Origin: Nymphaea colorata
Taxonomy: Eukaryota; Streptophyta; Magnoliopsida; Nymphaeales; Nymphaeaceae
Assembly: GCF_008831285.2 (NCBI RefSeq)
Contig: NC_045148.1
Location: 16,780,802-16,844,801 of the forward strand
Direction: 5' to 3'
DNA: 64,000 nucleotides
A model generated the notes under the pieces. The model saw nothing but the letters and a program-made list of their open reading frames with translations. It was not told the origin of the DNA and did not search any database. Shown here in pieces: positions 45,893 to 56,906 of the stretch. How positions within the stretch are numbered: position 1 is the first letter of the stretch; each line of letters begins with the position of its first letter. The position numbers and the translations under genes are program-made.

Positions 45893-47227
45893 GTGAACAC
45901 CATCCTGAAAGGGAGGTGGCGGAGGCTTTAGCCCTCTGTACGGAGGCTTGCAGCTTAAAGTCTGCGGGCTTGGGCTTGGGTTGTATGGGTGCGGGGGAGG
46001 AGGAGGATACGGCCTCTTGCTAGACAACCATGGGTCATCCACGGCGAAAAACGGCGTTATATTGAAAAAAACGCGCATTATACTCTAAAAACGCTTCAGC
46101 CGAAAAAAACGGGAATAAAACGCATCTTTTTAAAAAAAAGGGCAAATTTTAAAAAACGCGTATAAAACGCGTCTCGCGTTTTCCTTTAACGGTCTAAGAA
46201 TGAAAATGGCACAGTTGTAATATTGTTTAAAACATTTGTTTTTTTCAAACTTGTTCGACCTTTTAGTGGCAAAAGAGTATTTTCACATAGCAAAAGAGGG
46301 CTTAGGGTTAAAAACTTGAAATCGACGAGTTTTCTTCGTGAGTCTTCGACGTTCTGAGTTCTTCTTCCGTCGTTCTTCGTGAGTCTTCTCTTCGACCGTT
46401 CGAGACAGAGAGGCGTTCAAGATTATTTTGCAGAATCTGAACTCTAAAGAGCAGGGCATTCGACATTCGGCTGGTTTCGTCTGGTCTGATCGTCTTCTTC
46501 TCGTTTTCATCTGGCTGAAGAGGAGGGCATTCAAGATTCGACTTCCTTTGTCTCCATCTAGTTTTCATTCGGTTGAAGTCTCTTTTTCATTCGAACGGTG
46601 ACAGGTTCTCTTTTCATGTTCGATTTAGCTGTTTTGGTTTGTTTTTTTCTCTTTTTAAGACTTTAAGTTATTTCCCCTGCATTTTTCTTGTTGCCGTATG
46701 CATCAATGCATGTTGCTTATCTAGTTATTTTGTTAGTTATGCATTTGTTAGTTATGCTTATGCATTTGATAGATTGTTAGTTTTTATTATCTAATTTTAA
46801 TTTTAATTTGTTGCTTATCTAGTCATTTTTCACTGTTTTTTTTAATTTCTCATTTACTTTCTTTTTATATAATTATCAGGATTTTTTATTTTTTTAAAAA
46901 AAATTGCCGTCTTTTTTCCATTTTATTTTCGAGATATATAACTTTACTGTATTATACTTGTTTTTTTTTTCGTATAATACCCGTACCCGTTTAATGTGAC
47001 AATGGTACCTTAGCTACCTTATCCCTCATCTGTGCGTACTCCCCGCTGAATGGTACTCCCCCATCTTGTGGCCTGGCGATGACAACCTTCATCCCCACTT
47101 TCCTGCTGCTCTCATGTCTGAGGTCATGCGCAGCTTCCCTTGATTCGTACTTTGCTGGTGTAGAATGGCTCATTACAAGTATGGCCGTCGTCATGAGCAA
47201 TACAGATATGGTGAGCCTGCAACCCCT
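45887..47227 (-). pseudogene. S4: secreted-protein gene broken by insertions
   Basis: A copy of S1. The N-terminal half (47001-47227) reads LMTTAILVMSHSTPAK, then KVGMKVVIARPQDGGVPFSG and EYAQMRD. The start codon is AGG instead of ATG (47225-47227). The C-terminal half (45893-46038) reads DPWLSSKRPYPPPPPHPYNP and later [12 protein letters not shown]. About 0.96 kb of foreign DNA separates the halves, and plastid DNA begins at the last codons, so the stop TGA now comes from the plastid-derived side. Its proline-rich tail is longer than in S1. Confidence 0.75.
46039..47000. mobile_element. 0.96-kb insertion of unknown class in S4
   Basis: Absent from the S1 copy. The left 180 bases are unusual, repeating AAAACGC and ACGCGT-type words (for example GCGTATAAAACGCGTCTCGC). 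The middle looks like the 5' end of a plant gene (GCTTAGGGTT, many TTCG words, then T-rich intron-like sequence). Both ends contain ATTATAC words, but I could not define terminal repeats or a target duplication. Confidence 0.5.
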
Positions 47228-47720
47228 CTTTATCAGAGAGAGAAGGTTGAGCCAGCATACTCAAGTGTACGTAGCATAGTCACACTTGTGCTTTAAATGG
47301 CAAGACGCTTCCCCAGTCTCAGGGGCTATGGTTATAATATAATATCAGGTAATCATGTGAATCAATCAACTAATTATACTAGAATCAAAAGCAAAGAAAT
47401 AAAATAACATCTATGAACAACATTGATGGCTTACTAATTTTATTGGAAACGACGAAAGAAACGCCCGCTTGGAACTTGTGAGTGCTGCTCCTGAATTTCT
47501 GATAAGGTGGTATCAAACCAGAAGCTGTTCTGATGATTTGGAAGGAGAAACAGAAGGCAGAATTAGGAGGGGACATGGCGGTTGGTACCCCATTCCTACG
47601 ATCTGGTTGTTGAGGATAAAGTTGAGCGCCTTCCTGCTTGTGTGGTTAGCATTGTAAGGGTGAGGGGTCGGCCAAGTCGCATTCATTCGCAAGGCATGAC
47701 AGAATCGAAGTCGTTGTTTA
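47228..47720. repeat. Duplicated block B, copy 2, upstream flank of S4
   Basis: Matches 9964-10530 around GAACTTGTGAGTGCTGCTCC and CATTCCTA...GATCTG. A GAAAGAGA-rich tract with a 25-base direct repeat (ACGTTGCACTGCAAAAGAGA) follows it near 47730-47790. Confidence 0.7.
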
Positions 47721-47834
47721 CTGCAAAAGAGAAAGAGACGTTGCACTGCAAAAGAGAAAGAGACGTTGCACTGCAAAAGAGAAAGAGAAAGAGAAAGAGC
47801 GCCTTAACTGTCTCTGCTTTTGATATATTTTAGC

Positions 47835-48489
47835 TATCATCCACATTTAAATGTTGTTCAGTTGAGGAGGTAGCAGTCAAACCTTAAAATTCCTCCCAAT
47901 ATTAAACTTTTTTCACCACGTAACTCTGAACTTCTTTCACCGCATAACGCTGACATTGCTATAAAGTATCAGATCCCTTTGAAAGGCGCACCACATCAAG
48001 TCATTTACTTTGCAGACATGAATCTATATGCATTTATAATGTCGATTCCTGTAAGCGCAACTACCCTGTTTTACTAACATCAGCTTCTTCTTATATTAGC
48101 TGCCATTTATGAAATTTTGTGCATTATTCTATATGGCTGTTTGCCTATTGTGTGAATTTCTAAGGAAGTTGTCTTCTGTGGTTTGGCACCTTAAATTTTT
48201 GTATTGCTTATGTAGCCAAAAGAATCATCTAACTTCTTACTTCTGGGCCTCATCTTGCTGGTACACATATTTGTAGCCAAATTTTTTTAAATTTTTTATA
48301 CTGCTTATGTAGCCAAAAGCATCATTCTATTCAGTTTAAGTGGTTCAATTACAGAAAAAAAAAAAGTCAAGAGTTTGTAAAATTTCATGACTCTGTGGGT
48401 ACCTTGCATGCTGTTGAACTTTCATGGCAACATAAGTATTTATTGACAAAATAAGATAAAACTAGTGTTAACATTTGTACATTTAACTT
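47835..48489. other. Intergenic, partly the ancestral S upstream flank
   Basis: 47815-48050 matches 24130-24290. The last 60 bases (TTTATTGACAAAATAAGATA to CTTGTAG) resemble the intron end before the SABATH exon-2 relic at 26225-26287, so a SABATH relic may begin here. No gene is seen. Confidence 0.45.
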
Positions 48490-48589
48490 GTAGACAAGCA
48501 GGTGGTCCGGGAGGCCTACCTCCCATCAGGATTTGCATTGGAAGTTTAGCGAAGCGAGTGATTTCTGCAGAGCCCTAACATACAGCCAA

Positions 48590-49000
48590 TAAAATGAAAA
48601 TGTATATCCAAATTTGGGAACAAGAAGTCCTCAAGTTACACAGATTGGGGACAAGAAGTCTCCAAGTTACAATAATAAACCATAAGACAAAATAAAAAAG
48701 ACGAAATATACAATACAACTCACAGAAAACGAAATAAGAGGGGTGGAGAGAGAGTGGAAGGATGGAACGGCACCATCACCCAGCCGCAGAAAAAGGACGA
48801 CTCTACAGTCGAATGGCAAAATGGACATCCCCATGCACAAGACGAGCCATAGACCCCCACAAAGAGAAACTGCCCCTGAAGACCCTGTTGTTTCGCTCCT
48901 CTCAAATGCGCCACCAAGCTGAAATGAGCCATAACCTCCAAACATGACTCTAGTAAACGGACAAATGGGGGGAATGATAGAAGAGAAAAAGAAGACAAAT
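48590..49000 (-). mobile_element. LINE (non-LTR retrotransposon) 3' end relic
   Basis: Read on the minus strand with frame changes, it encodes RLWLISAWWRI, then a stop, then EERNNRVFRGSFSLW. This is the W..W.ERN.R.F signature near the C terminus of plant LINE reverse-transcriptase proteins. Stops interrupt it. The rest of the element is missing. Confidence 0.6.
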
Positions 49001-49378
49001 GAAGGGACTTACGTTAGGAGCCAAGATATAATCTGCTCAACAAAGATTGATATAAGTTGACACTTATTTCCTCCTTAGCCTTCTTCATGGGGTAGAACTT
49101 TCTTTAAAACGACGACCATGAAATCCATCTAAACTTTACATAAAATTATATCCAAAGCATATTATGAATCAGTGGTGGATTCAGCACATAAGCACAAATC
49201 CAATGCATGGTAGAATACTGTTGCTCATAGTTACTAAAATGTCTTTCTAGTTGGGCCAATTTGGGCCTTAAATTACACTGATCTATAAGTTGGACATTTC
49301 GTTGCCTTCTAATATAAGAGCTGTGTATCCATCCGGACCCAAACTTTTAATGAACTTTTCACAAAGTAAAATGCATAG

Positions 49379-50029
49379 GTTGGCTCGCCAAATCTCCGGT
49401 TGGTATAGACAACAAGGGGAGAGTCCACGGTTATGGTGGAGGGTCGGACGTTCTAAGTGCTTACATCTTACAGTTCAGGTCACACGCTATGGCCTTTCTA
49501 TAAGTGCATGGGCAGAGGAAATCGAGACAGCTGAATCTAATTTTTATGACCCAATTAGCCGTATATACATATTTGCTGGATTCATTTGAGAGTTATTAAT
49601 TTGTTCGAAATTGTAATATTTTGAAGGCTAGGAGTTTCTTAAATTTTCTAACACAATAGCCCCTTGGTAGTTTTAGAACAACCGCATCAAGTTTTCTTTT
49701 TCTTTTTTTTCAGTCTCTCAATTAGTATACAATTTTATGCGACGAGTTCTCTTCTTCGGCTAGCTAGTTCTTCAAAATTAATTAATTTTTCCTTTTGCTG
49801 CGACGAGTTCTCTTCTTCGGCTAGCTAGTTCTTCAAAATTAATTAATTTTTCCTTTTGCTGATTACTGATTATCAGATGAACCTTTGCACTTTGATTTTG
49901 AAGGGCAAAGTGAAGGAACAGGAGCTAGACCCGTTCCTGGTGCTCGTGTTTGCAAAGAGCATGGAGGATTTCAAAGGGGTGGTGGAGGTAGAAGTCAAAT
50001 GGTTCAAAGTTCAAACCCAATCCTTATGA
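49379..50029 (+). pseudogene. SABATH methyltransferase relic, exons 3 and 4
   Basis: The exon-3 part (49379-49560) aligns with 57625-57720 in sequence and encodes a decayed AEEIETAESNF. The exon-4 part starts after TTGATTTTGAAG at 49904 and reads GKVKEQELDPFLVLVFAKSM, then EDFKGVVEVEVKWFKV, before a stop. This corresponds to GKVKEEELDSFQVPMFAP in the copy at 58715. The stretch between the two holds intron-like sequence with a 61-bp tandem duplication. The LINE relic lies just upstream, perhaps inserted in this locus. Confidence 0.7.
49739..49860. repeat. 61-bp perfect tandem duplication
   Basis: GCGACGAGTTCTCTTCTTCG and the following bases occur twice with no difference (49739-49799 and 49800-49860). 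Confidence 0.95.
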
Positions 50030-52471
50030 CTTGGATCCAGTTTCAACTGTTATCAGGTTTAGAGTCAATGATCCATATCAAAAGCGGTGGATAAATTATG
50101 CACATTACCTCATTAGTTCAGGTCACCACTAATTGAATCTCGATCCCTTCCCAAATAACTTACTGTATAAAAATCATGAAAAATTCTTGGCTCCGCCCTG
50201 ACGGCAGAAACCATCTATTGAGATATTAGCCAGTCACTTTCTTTGCTTTTGAAAATGTTATAACTTTAACTTTCTATAAGAAGCACTGCTCGACAGTGGC
50301 TGCGTCATGGTAACGCTTTCGCTCGATCAGAATATTGGTGTTCTTGTTTTGAATTGAATAGTTCTTTGCGCTCATAAACATGATAAAATCACACAAAATG
50401 CTCAAATGAACGTGTTATAAATTCATATTGCGCTTTTTGATATATTCATGGGCCGTTTCTACATATAAAGAAGATTCCGGAAAACATGGCGTACGTCATA
50501 AATGGTTTCTCATGAGTCAGTTTCAAGCATAGGATTTCCATGTCAATTAATCCTGAAAAGCATTGGACCAAAATTATCTTTGAATCTCACGAAAAGGAAA
50601 CCTCGTCGGTCTCGTCTGTTCAGTACGTTCTCCTGTCTGATAGTTTAACCTCAGCGAAAGCACAGGTATTTTATTTCCGGCCCATTTTTGTTTTCAAAAA
50701 CGGGAATATTGTGTAAAGCGACTTTGATTTTATTTTACATATTGGGGAATTAAACCTTCTAAAAATTACTTCTATGTTATTGTTGGTCAAGGTCGACTTC
50801 TTTTGAGACGGACTACCCTAATGCTGATGGGATGATGGTGTAAAAAACAAAAAAGAAAAAGTGTTCGGAAAGATTTCGCCTAAAGTTGAAAGAGACGACC
50901 ATTTGAACTGGTTATATGTACAGGTCTATGCATAATGCAAAGGTGGTGCGCATGACACCAGCCCTTAACAGTGGGCAAGGGCATCTTAAAGGTAGGCAAG
51001 GGACCACACGTCATGCATCAGGAAAAGAAAGATTGTGTGTATGGTGTACCCTGGTACATCATCTCTCGGCCACCACCTCATGAGATGCTAATAGTGAGAG
51101 GAAAATACCTCTTGTGGGGCTTGAGAATATTTTTTCAACTTGAAAAGCTATATAAGGATGTTTGATGGCTTGGACATTGTACTCGACGTTTCATTGAAAT
51201 CCAAATTAAATTAATTGGGTGAATTTGAAAAATCATTAGTAACTCGATGTGAGTTATTGTGTAAGAAATTTTCTATTCATTGATGTCCAAGTAACTTTCA
51301 AAGTTAACTAAGCAGCATTCGAATGATTCAACATGGTACTTTCTCTGTCTGATCCCATTAATCCTATGGAATGAATAAGACGACAAATGCATGCAATCCA
51401 AGGGAGAAATCACACGTAGGATTCTCAGGGCCCGTAAGTCCAGGAGTCTAGTGTTTCAATATGGTCCACACCAGGACCTGTATTTATCCGGCCACACAGG
51501 AGCATGACGCATTGTCTCGTGCTGTGTGCGTGATATGTGCTGTGTGCATCTAGACCGCCCCACTGGCGAATCTCAGCAACTTTGCTCCACTATGAACAAC
51601 AATTGGGTAGGTGTTGTGTCCTTTTAGTTCACATGGATTAGTCTTGTCCTTCGTAGAAGATAACCTTTATGAAGAGTATATCTTGCTGCCCCTTGGTTTG
51701 ACGGTTGCATTTTTGTGAGGTTACGATTTATTCTTTCTCAAGAAAATAAAAATATTGCATGATAGTTATATAGATAACCATTTCAAAGAAAATATCATGA
51801 GGCTAACTTGCCAAACTAACATAATTTAATTTGCCAAAGTAACCATCTCATCCTCTTAATTGGTTGAAATAAAGTTAGATATTTAAGATTGATGATGGCT
51901 TATACGATGTTCGTCTTTTGTATAAAACTAGCTACGATGAGGGTGTTTGAGTGAGGTTAGGGCAAAACCCTGTTTAATGACAAGAGGTATAACTAAATAG
52001 CACGAAAGCTGTGGACTAATTTGTAAAAACCAGAAGATGGGGGAAACTTTTGGAGTTGTCTTTATTCCCTCTTATTAGTCATAGCAATTAGAGAGAAAGA
52101 TTATGCTTTTTTTATTATGTAAGTCGATCTAATAGGGGAGGGTAGAAAAAGGTAGCTAAGATGCTGGAAAAAAATGTCATTAGTATACCTGCACCACTGA
52201 AATAATCGGACACATTCTTTTACCTCATGGGACTTTTGATGGGGAAATCCTCCAGTCTCTCACAACAAAGCATTCGATGGCAGTGTATTTAATCACACCT
52301 GAGGAGCCGAACGGAAGTTAGTTATACATAAGGCCTATACACCTTTGCATTGGGCATAAGTTCATGTGCATGACACACACTCTTACGAGTGGACCAGGGA
52401 CCCAATGAAAGTGGGTCAGGGAGACTTATGTCTTCCACTAAAGGCTGTTTGGTGGTAAAAAGCACTTAAGG
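50030..52471. other. Intergenic, no gene supported
   Basis: 2.4 kb without a recognisable coding motif. A degenerate direct repeat links about 50930-51010 and 52335-52430 (TGCATAATGCAAAGG...GTGCGCATGACAC against TGCATTGGGCATAAG...GTGCATGACACAC). Confidence 0.45.
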
Positions 52472-52675
52472 ACTGTACAATCAATCTTTCTCAAATGTTG
52501 GGAGAGATTTGTGGAACACGAGAACTATTATTTCATGAACTTATTCTATTTTTAATGCAGATTCATTGGATACACTGTACAATCAATCTTTCTCAAATGT
52601 TGGGAGAGGTTTGTGGAACACGAGAACTATTATTTCATGAACTTATTATATTTTTAATGCAGATTCATTGGACAC
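52472..52675. repeat. 102-bp tandem duplication
   Basis: ACTGTACAATCAATCTTTCT to GATTCATTGGATAC occurs twice (52472-52573 and 52574-52675) with about three differences. Confidence 0.93.
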
Positions 52676-53546
52676 TTTTCTAAATATCTTTACTGCCAAA
52701 CTACCCTTAAGAGACGTGCACGCGGTGTAACCAAATCTCCAAGGCAGACTGATAGCTGCTGGTATGGACAGTGACAAGTTATTGATGACAGCACACCACT
52801 ATGAAAAAGTATGGACCTCATGCCGCATTTCCTTAGGTGCAGCGGCTAGTTAGCATGTACTCCTTGTAACCATCCGCCATCTCCTCAGTCACATGAAATT
52901 AAAGTGCTCAGAATGCTTAGCTTTGGATGAGGAGGCAGAGTTCTTTGTATTCGTTTGCCTTTCCAGCTCGCTTTTATGAGGCAGTGGAAAAGGGTATCTA
53001 GCTACCTCTATAAATTTGGTTCCATACAATTCAGTGAGAACCATCCATAGCTTGAGTAGATAAATATACTTCGATTATTATAGATAGTAATTATAAGTAG
53101 ATCGATCCACAGCTAGGGAAGATGGGGAAAGGCGAAGCACTGCCCATGGTTGGTGGTGAAGGCCAGTATAGCTATAACAACAACTCAACCTATCAGGTGC
53201 GCATTTACTTATAGTTTATGTCCAAGGCATATCATGTTTACATTTAATTATGAACATTATATATGCCTTAGCAATTTTGCTGGTATTATTATTTATTTAC
53301 AATTGGTTGCCAAGCAGGGCTAGCTCTTCACCTGACTAGCATAGCAGGTCGTACTCACTTGCTACATTATCTTTATCGGTTATGCTCCTTTGCCTTTTTC
53401 TTTGGGTCACTTATGCTCCCTTGCTATCTTTATATATATTTCTCGTTCCAGCTAGTTCCCCCCTTCGCTGTCTAGGAACTATTCGATCTTTAGCTCACTT
53501 CAGTTATACTTAATTTTTCCCTTGATACCCAGCTGTGCTCCGCTTC

Positions 53547-54931
53547 CACTACCAAAAAAAAAAAAAAGACGGATTCATTGGCACGTGGGAAAATAGGGCG
53601 TCAGTGAATAGTTAATTTTTAACGACATCCATACCAAGACGTCAGTGAAAGCAGCTTTCACCAACACATGCCACTAGGATGTTGTTGACGTTGAACATTT
53701 ACTAGTGTTCAGCTCGAAAATGTTGACAAACATGTCACTTTTACCGACATTGAAAAAAAATAGTGAAAAGTAGCCTTTCCCAATGCGTACCGCTTAGAAG
53801 ATGTCATTGAAGTTAAGCATGTCCAGCTTGAAAGTGTCGCCGATAAACATGTTACTTTTACTAACGTTCAAAACAGAACATTGGTAAAAAGTCTTTTACT
53901 GACATCCATTTTGCAGATGTCGATAAAAAAAGAAATTAGTTTTACTGACACTCGGCGTCAAACATTAGTAAAAGTTACCGCAAAACTGTGACTGATGTTT
54001 TTAAGTATCGCCTTTACTAACACATCCCGTTGGTAAAGGCTTCCCTGACACTATAACTTTGTCTGAGCCGTTCTTCTCCTTTCTTCTTCTTTCTTCTTTT
54101 CCTTTCTCCTCTCTCTTCATTCCACTGGCATTTACTGAAGTTTTTGGGTGATTTCAAGTGTTCTTCATCAATTTTTGATGCCTAAATGATAAAAATGTAC
54201 GTTGCTCCAACTTAATGTTAAGTTTTTCTTATTTGTGAATGATTTTAGGTTATCATATTATTTAAAGATAATGATTTTAAGTTTTTTACTTCAAGTTTGT
54301 GTGCTTTGCGTTCCAATTTATAGGTTGGTGTGTTTTTTGTCAACGATGCTGTGTTTGTAGCCTGTATATGATTATTGCGTGTATTGATGGATTGTATCTT
54401 CTACAACAGGAGCTCATTATCCTCAACATGTCTGTTTATTCTATTTGGTTCATGTTTTTTGTATCTTCTTCTTGTTTCTATTCTGTTTTTTAACCATGAT
54501 CCTATTTATTATTTCTTTTTCTTGAATCATAATATCGATGGTTTTCTACTGGAGGTAATCATTTTAGGTTTTCTGTTTCACAAAAAGAGTAAAATTATTT
54601 TTAAATTATAAAATAATTTTTAAAATAATAAAATACAAATTATTAAATTAAAAAATAAAAATAAAAACTTATTTATCGGTGCACGCATGGTGGCGGCGAG
54701 GCGCCGATATGATGCGTGTGCTATGATATCGGACGATACACATACGATATTGATAGTGATGCTTGTCAGCAACGGCAATGGTAGCAGCGGCATGCCAGTT
54801 GCGTTCTTCTTCCTCCATGACGCCAATGCAGGTTGTTGGACTGAATTCAATCTTAGCTCACTAAAATCTGGGTGGGTTTCAGATGAACCTTTAGAGTTGA
54901 AGGAGTTCAAGACTTTCACACCTATATATAT

Positions 54932-54966
<35 letters not shown>

Positions 54967-56906
54967 TGTTATGTCAAGGCAGTCCCTGCCTAACTTACCT
55001 AGCAGGTAAAGAAAACTGAGACGTTTCAAGTTGAATAATTTTTTTAAGATTGCAGATTTATGATGAAAGATCTCTTCATGCATGAGGTGTTTCATAACGG
55101 CATTGACAGAAATAATGATATATATATCAGCAGCGCCTTAATTAGAGAGACAGCAAAATTTGAAGCATAAAATGGACAGCAAAGATCATAGACCGTCTAA
55201 TTTCATGGCCTTGATTTAACTTTGTCATATCATCAATACCTAACCCACTAGCTTCATGGATCGGGATATACATATCCTAATTAGCTTATCACACTCTGGG
55301 ATAATTAATGGGCCCAGATCTGATTTTAGCAGGCTCGCGACTTCATCCATTGACCGACCAAGGCATCGTCGCTGGGTTGATTAACAAATCTTTGACATTC
55401 TCCGTTTTCAAACGTGTGATTCACAAATCTTTGAAAGAGAGGAGGTTGATTGGGTTGATGTTGGTTGGGAGTGTTGAAAAATGAAGCGGTTGTTTACACT
55501 TGCGACGAAGCCAGCATTTAGTAGAATCACATCACCGCTCGAGAGACGGCGACTGGGAGTGCGGGTCCTTCTTTCTAATATTTACAACAATGAAATTTAA
55601 TTAATTTTGTGTTTATAGATAGTAAAATCTTAATTTAAAGAAAATTGGTATAGACATTTTACAAATTGTTTTTTTGAAAATATTTTTATTCTTTTTACAT
55701 TTTATACCATAGTTGGCAAATTAGTTGGAGTGATTCTTGTGAGGCTGATTAAGGAATCACCCTAGTCAGCTGGGATCGCCTACAAATCTACCATGAGTCA
55801 AAGTTTTCAAGAGAAAGAACCTAACTCACTCGTTTAAAATTGCCGGTCTCTGTTGTAGAAAAAGTACAACTACTTTTAGAGAGTCGGAAACTTTACTTCA
55901 TCCATATGCAATAAAAATACATTAAAAAATTCATGACCTCACTAGTCAGAATCGATGAGTCAAGTTGTTGAAGGTTTGCCAACTATGTTTTATACACTGT
56001 GTGTTTGTTTCAAACGCAAGGGTTGCTAATGAGAACAATATCATCTACCTACAAACGCTTCAATATATTCACCTTTTTATATGAAGAGCATCTATATCTC
56101 CCCAAGTCTTGACGTTCATGGCTAGTTGGATTTGGATGAAAACGATGTAGCTATGGTTGTCAGATGTGACTCCATTTCTATGGGCTTTAATCTAGTGAAT
56201 TGGTTTGAGTATGGAGACTATTCATTAGCTAAGGACCAACTCTTTGACTTTGGCTACATATATATATATATATAAAGACAAAACAATAAGTTAACTTGTG
56301 CTATCTTGTTGTATGTCTATATAGAACTCACTCATGAGAGTCGTTTGATTAATTTAATGGACCGTTGTGTTTTTTCCATGTGAATTAGTCAAATTCTTTT
56401 TCTTGAATTTTTTTCAAATTTATTCCTAAGGAGTGTTTGATAGCTTTGGATTTGAGATCATCAAGATTCTAGAGCAAACTAGAACAAACTATGGATGTAA
56501 GGTCAGACTCTCCCCTTGCAATCGCAAATCGGCTTGTTCTCGATGTAAAGAAGTAAAATCAGAATCTTATATAGTTTGATGAACTATGAGTTTTACCATG
56601 AATCTTTTCTTTACCAACGCATTAAATAAATGTATTACAAATGTCCACTTGTATGTCGATAACAAGTTTTATCGATGCCCACCACATGTCTGTACCGACG
56701 TTCATGAACGTCGATAACATACCTATGCACATGACGCATCAGTACAAAATTTTATGCCGACACGTGCACTGGAATGTCGATGGTAGTTTTCACTGATAAT
56801 TTCTTCACCGTTGACCACCTAAGACGTTGGTGAAACTGTTATCGACGCGTGGTCATGTTTTACCAACTTTTTTCAGCCATTGGGGAATCCTTAGTTTTTT
56901 GTAGTG
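53547..56906. mobile_element. CACTA (CMC/En-Spm) transposon, non-autonomous
   Basis: Starts CACTACCAAAAAAA and ends TTTTTTGTAGTG, with the 3-bp target duplication TTC on both sides (53544-53546 and 56907-56909). Subterminal arrays of a degenerate GACGTC/CATCGAC word (for example AAGACGTCAGTGAAAG on the left, ATGTCGATAACAAGTTTTAT on the right) fill the first and last 300-500 bases in both orientations, as CACTA elements need for transposase binding. At 3.36 kb with no transposase domain it should be non-autonomous. The interior contains a (TA)n run and unassigned sequence. It lies in intron 1 of the SABATH pseudogene. Confidence 0.9.
54923..54966. repeat. (TA)n microsatellite
   Basis: Two TA runs separated by a single phase shift (TATAATAT), inside the CACTA element. 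Confidence 0.9.

Noticed and set aside
46283-46568. Overlapping minus-strand frames of 83 and 86 codons
   Set aside because: Arg/Glu-rich by composition, inside the foreign insertion in S4, on the strand opposite to its gene-like 5' end.
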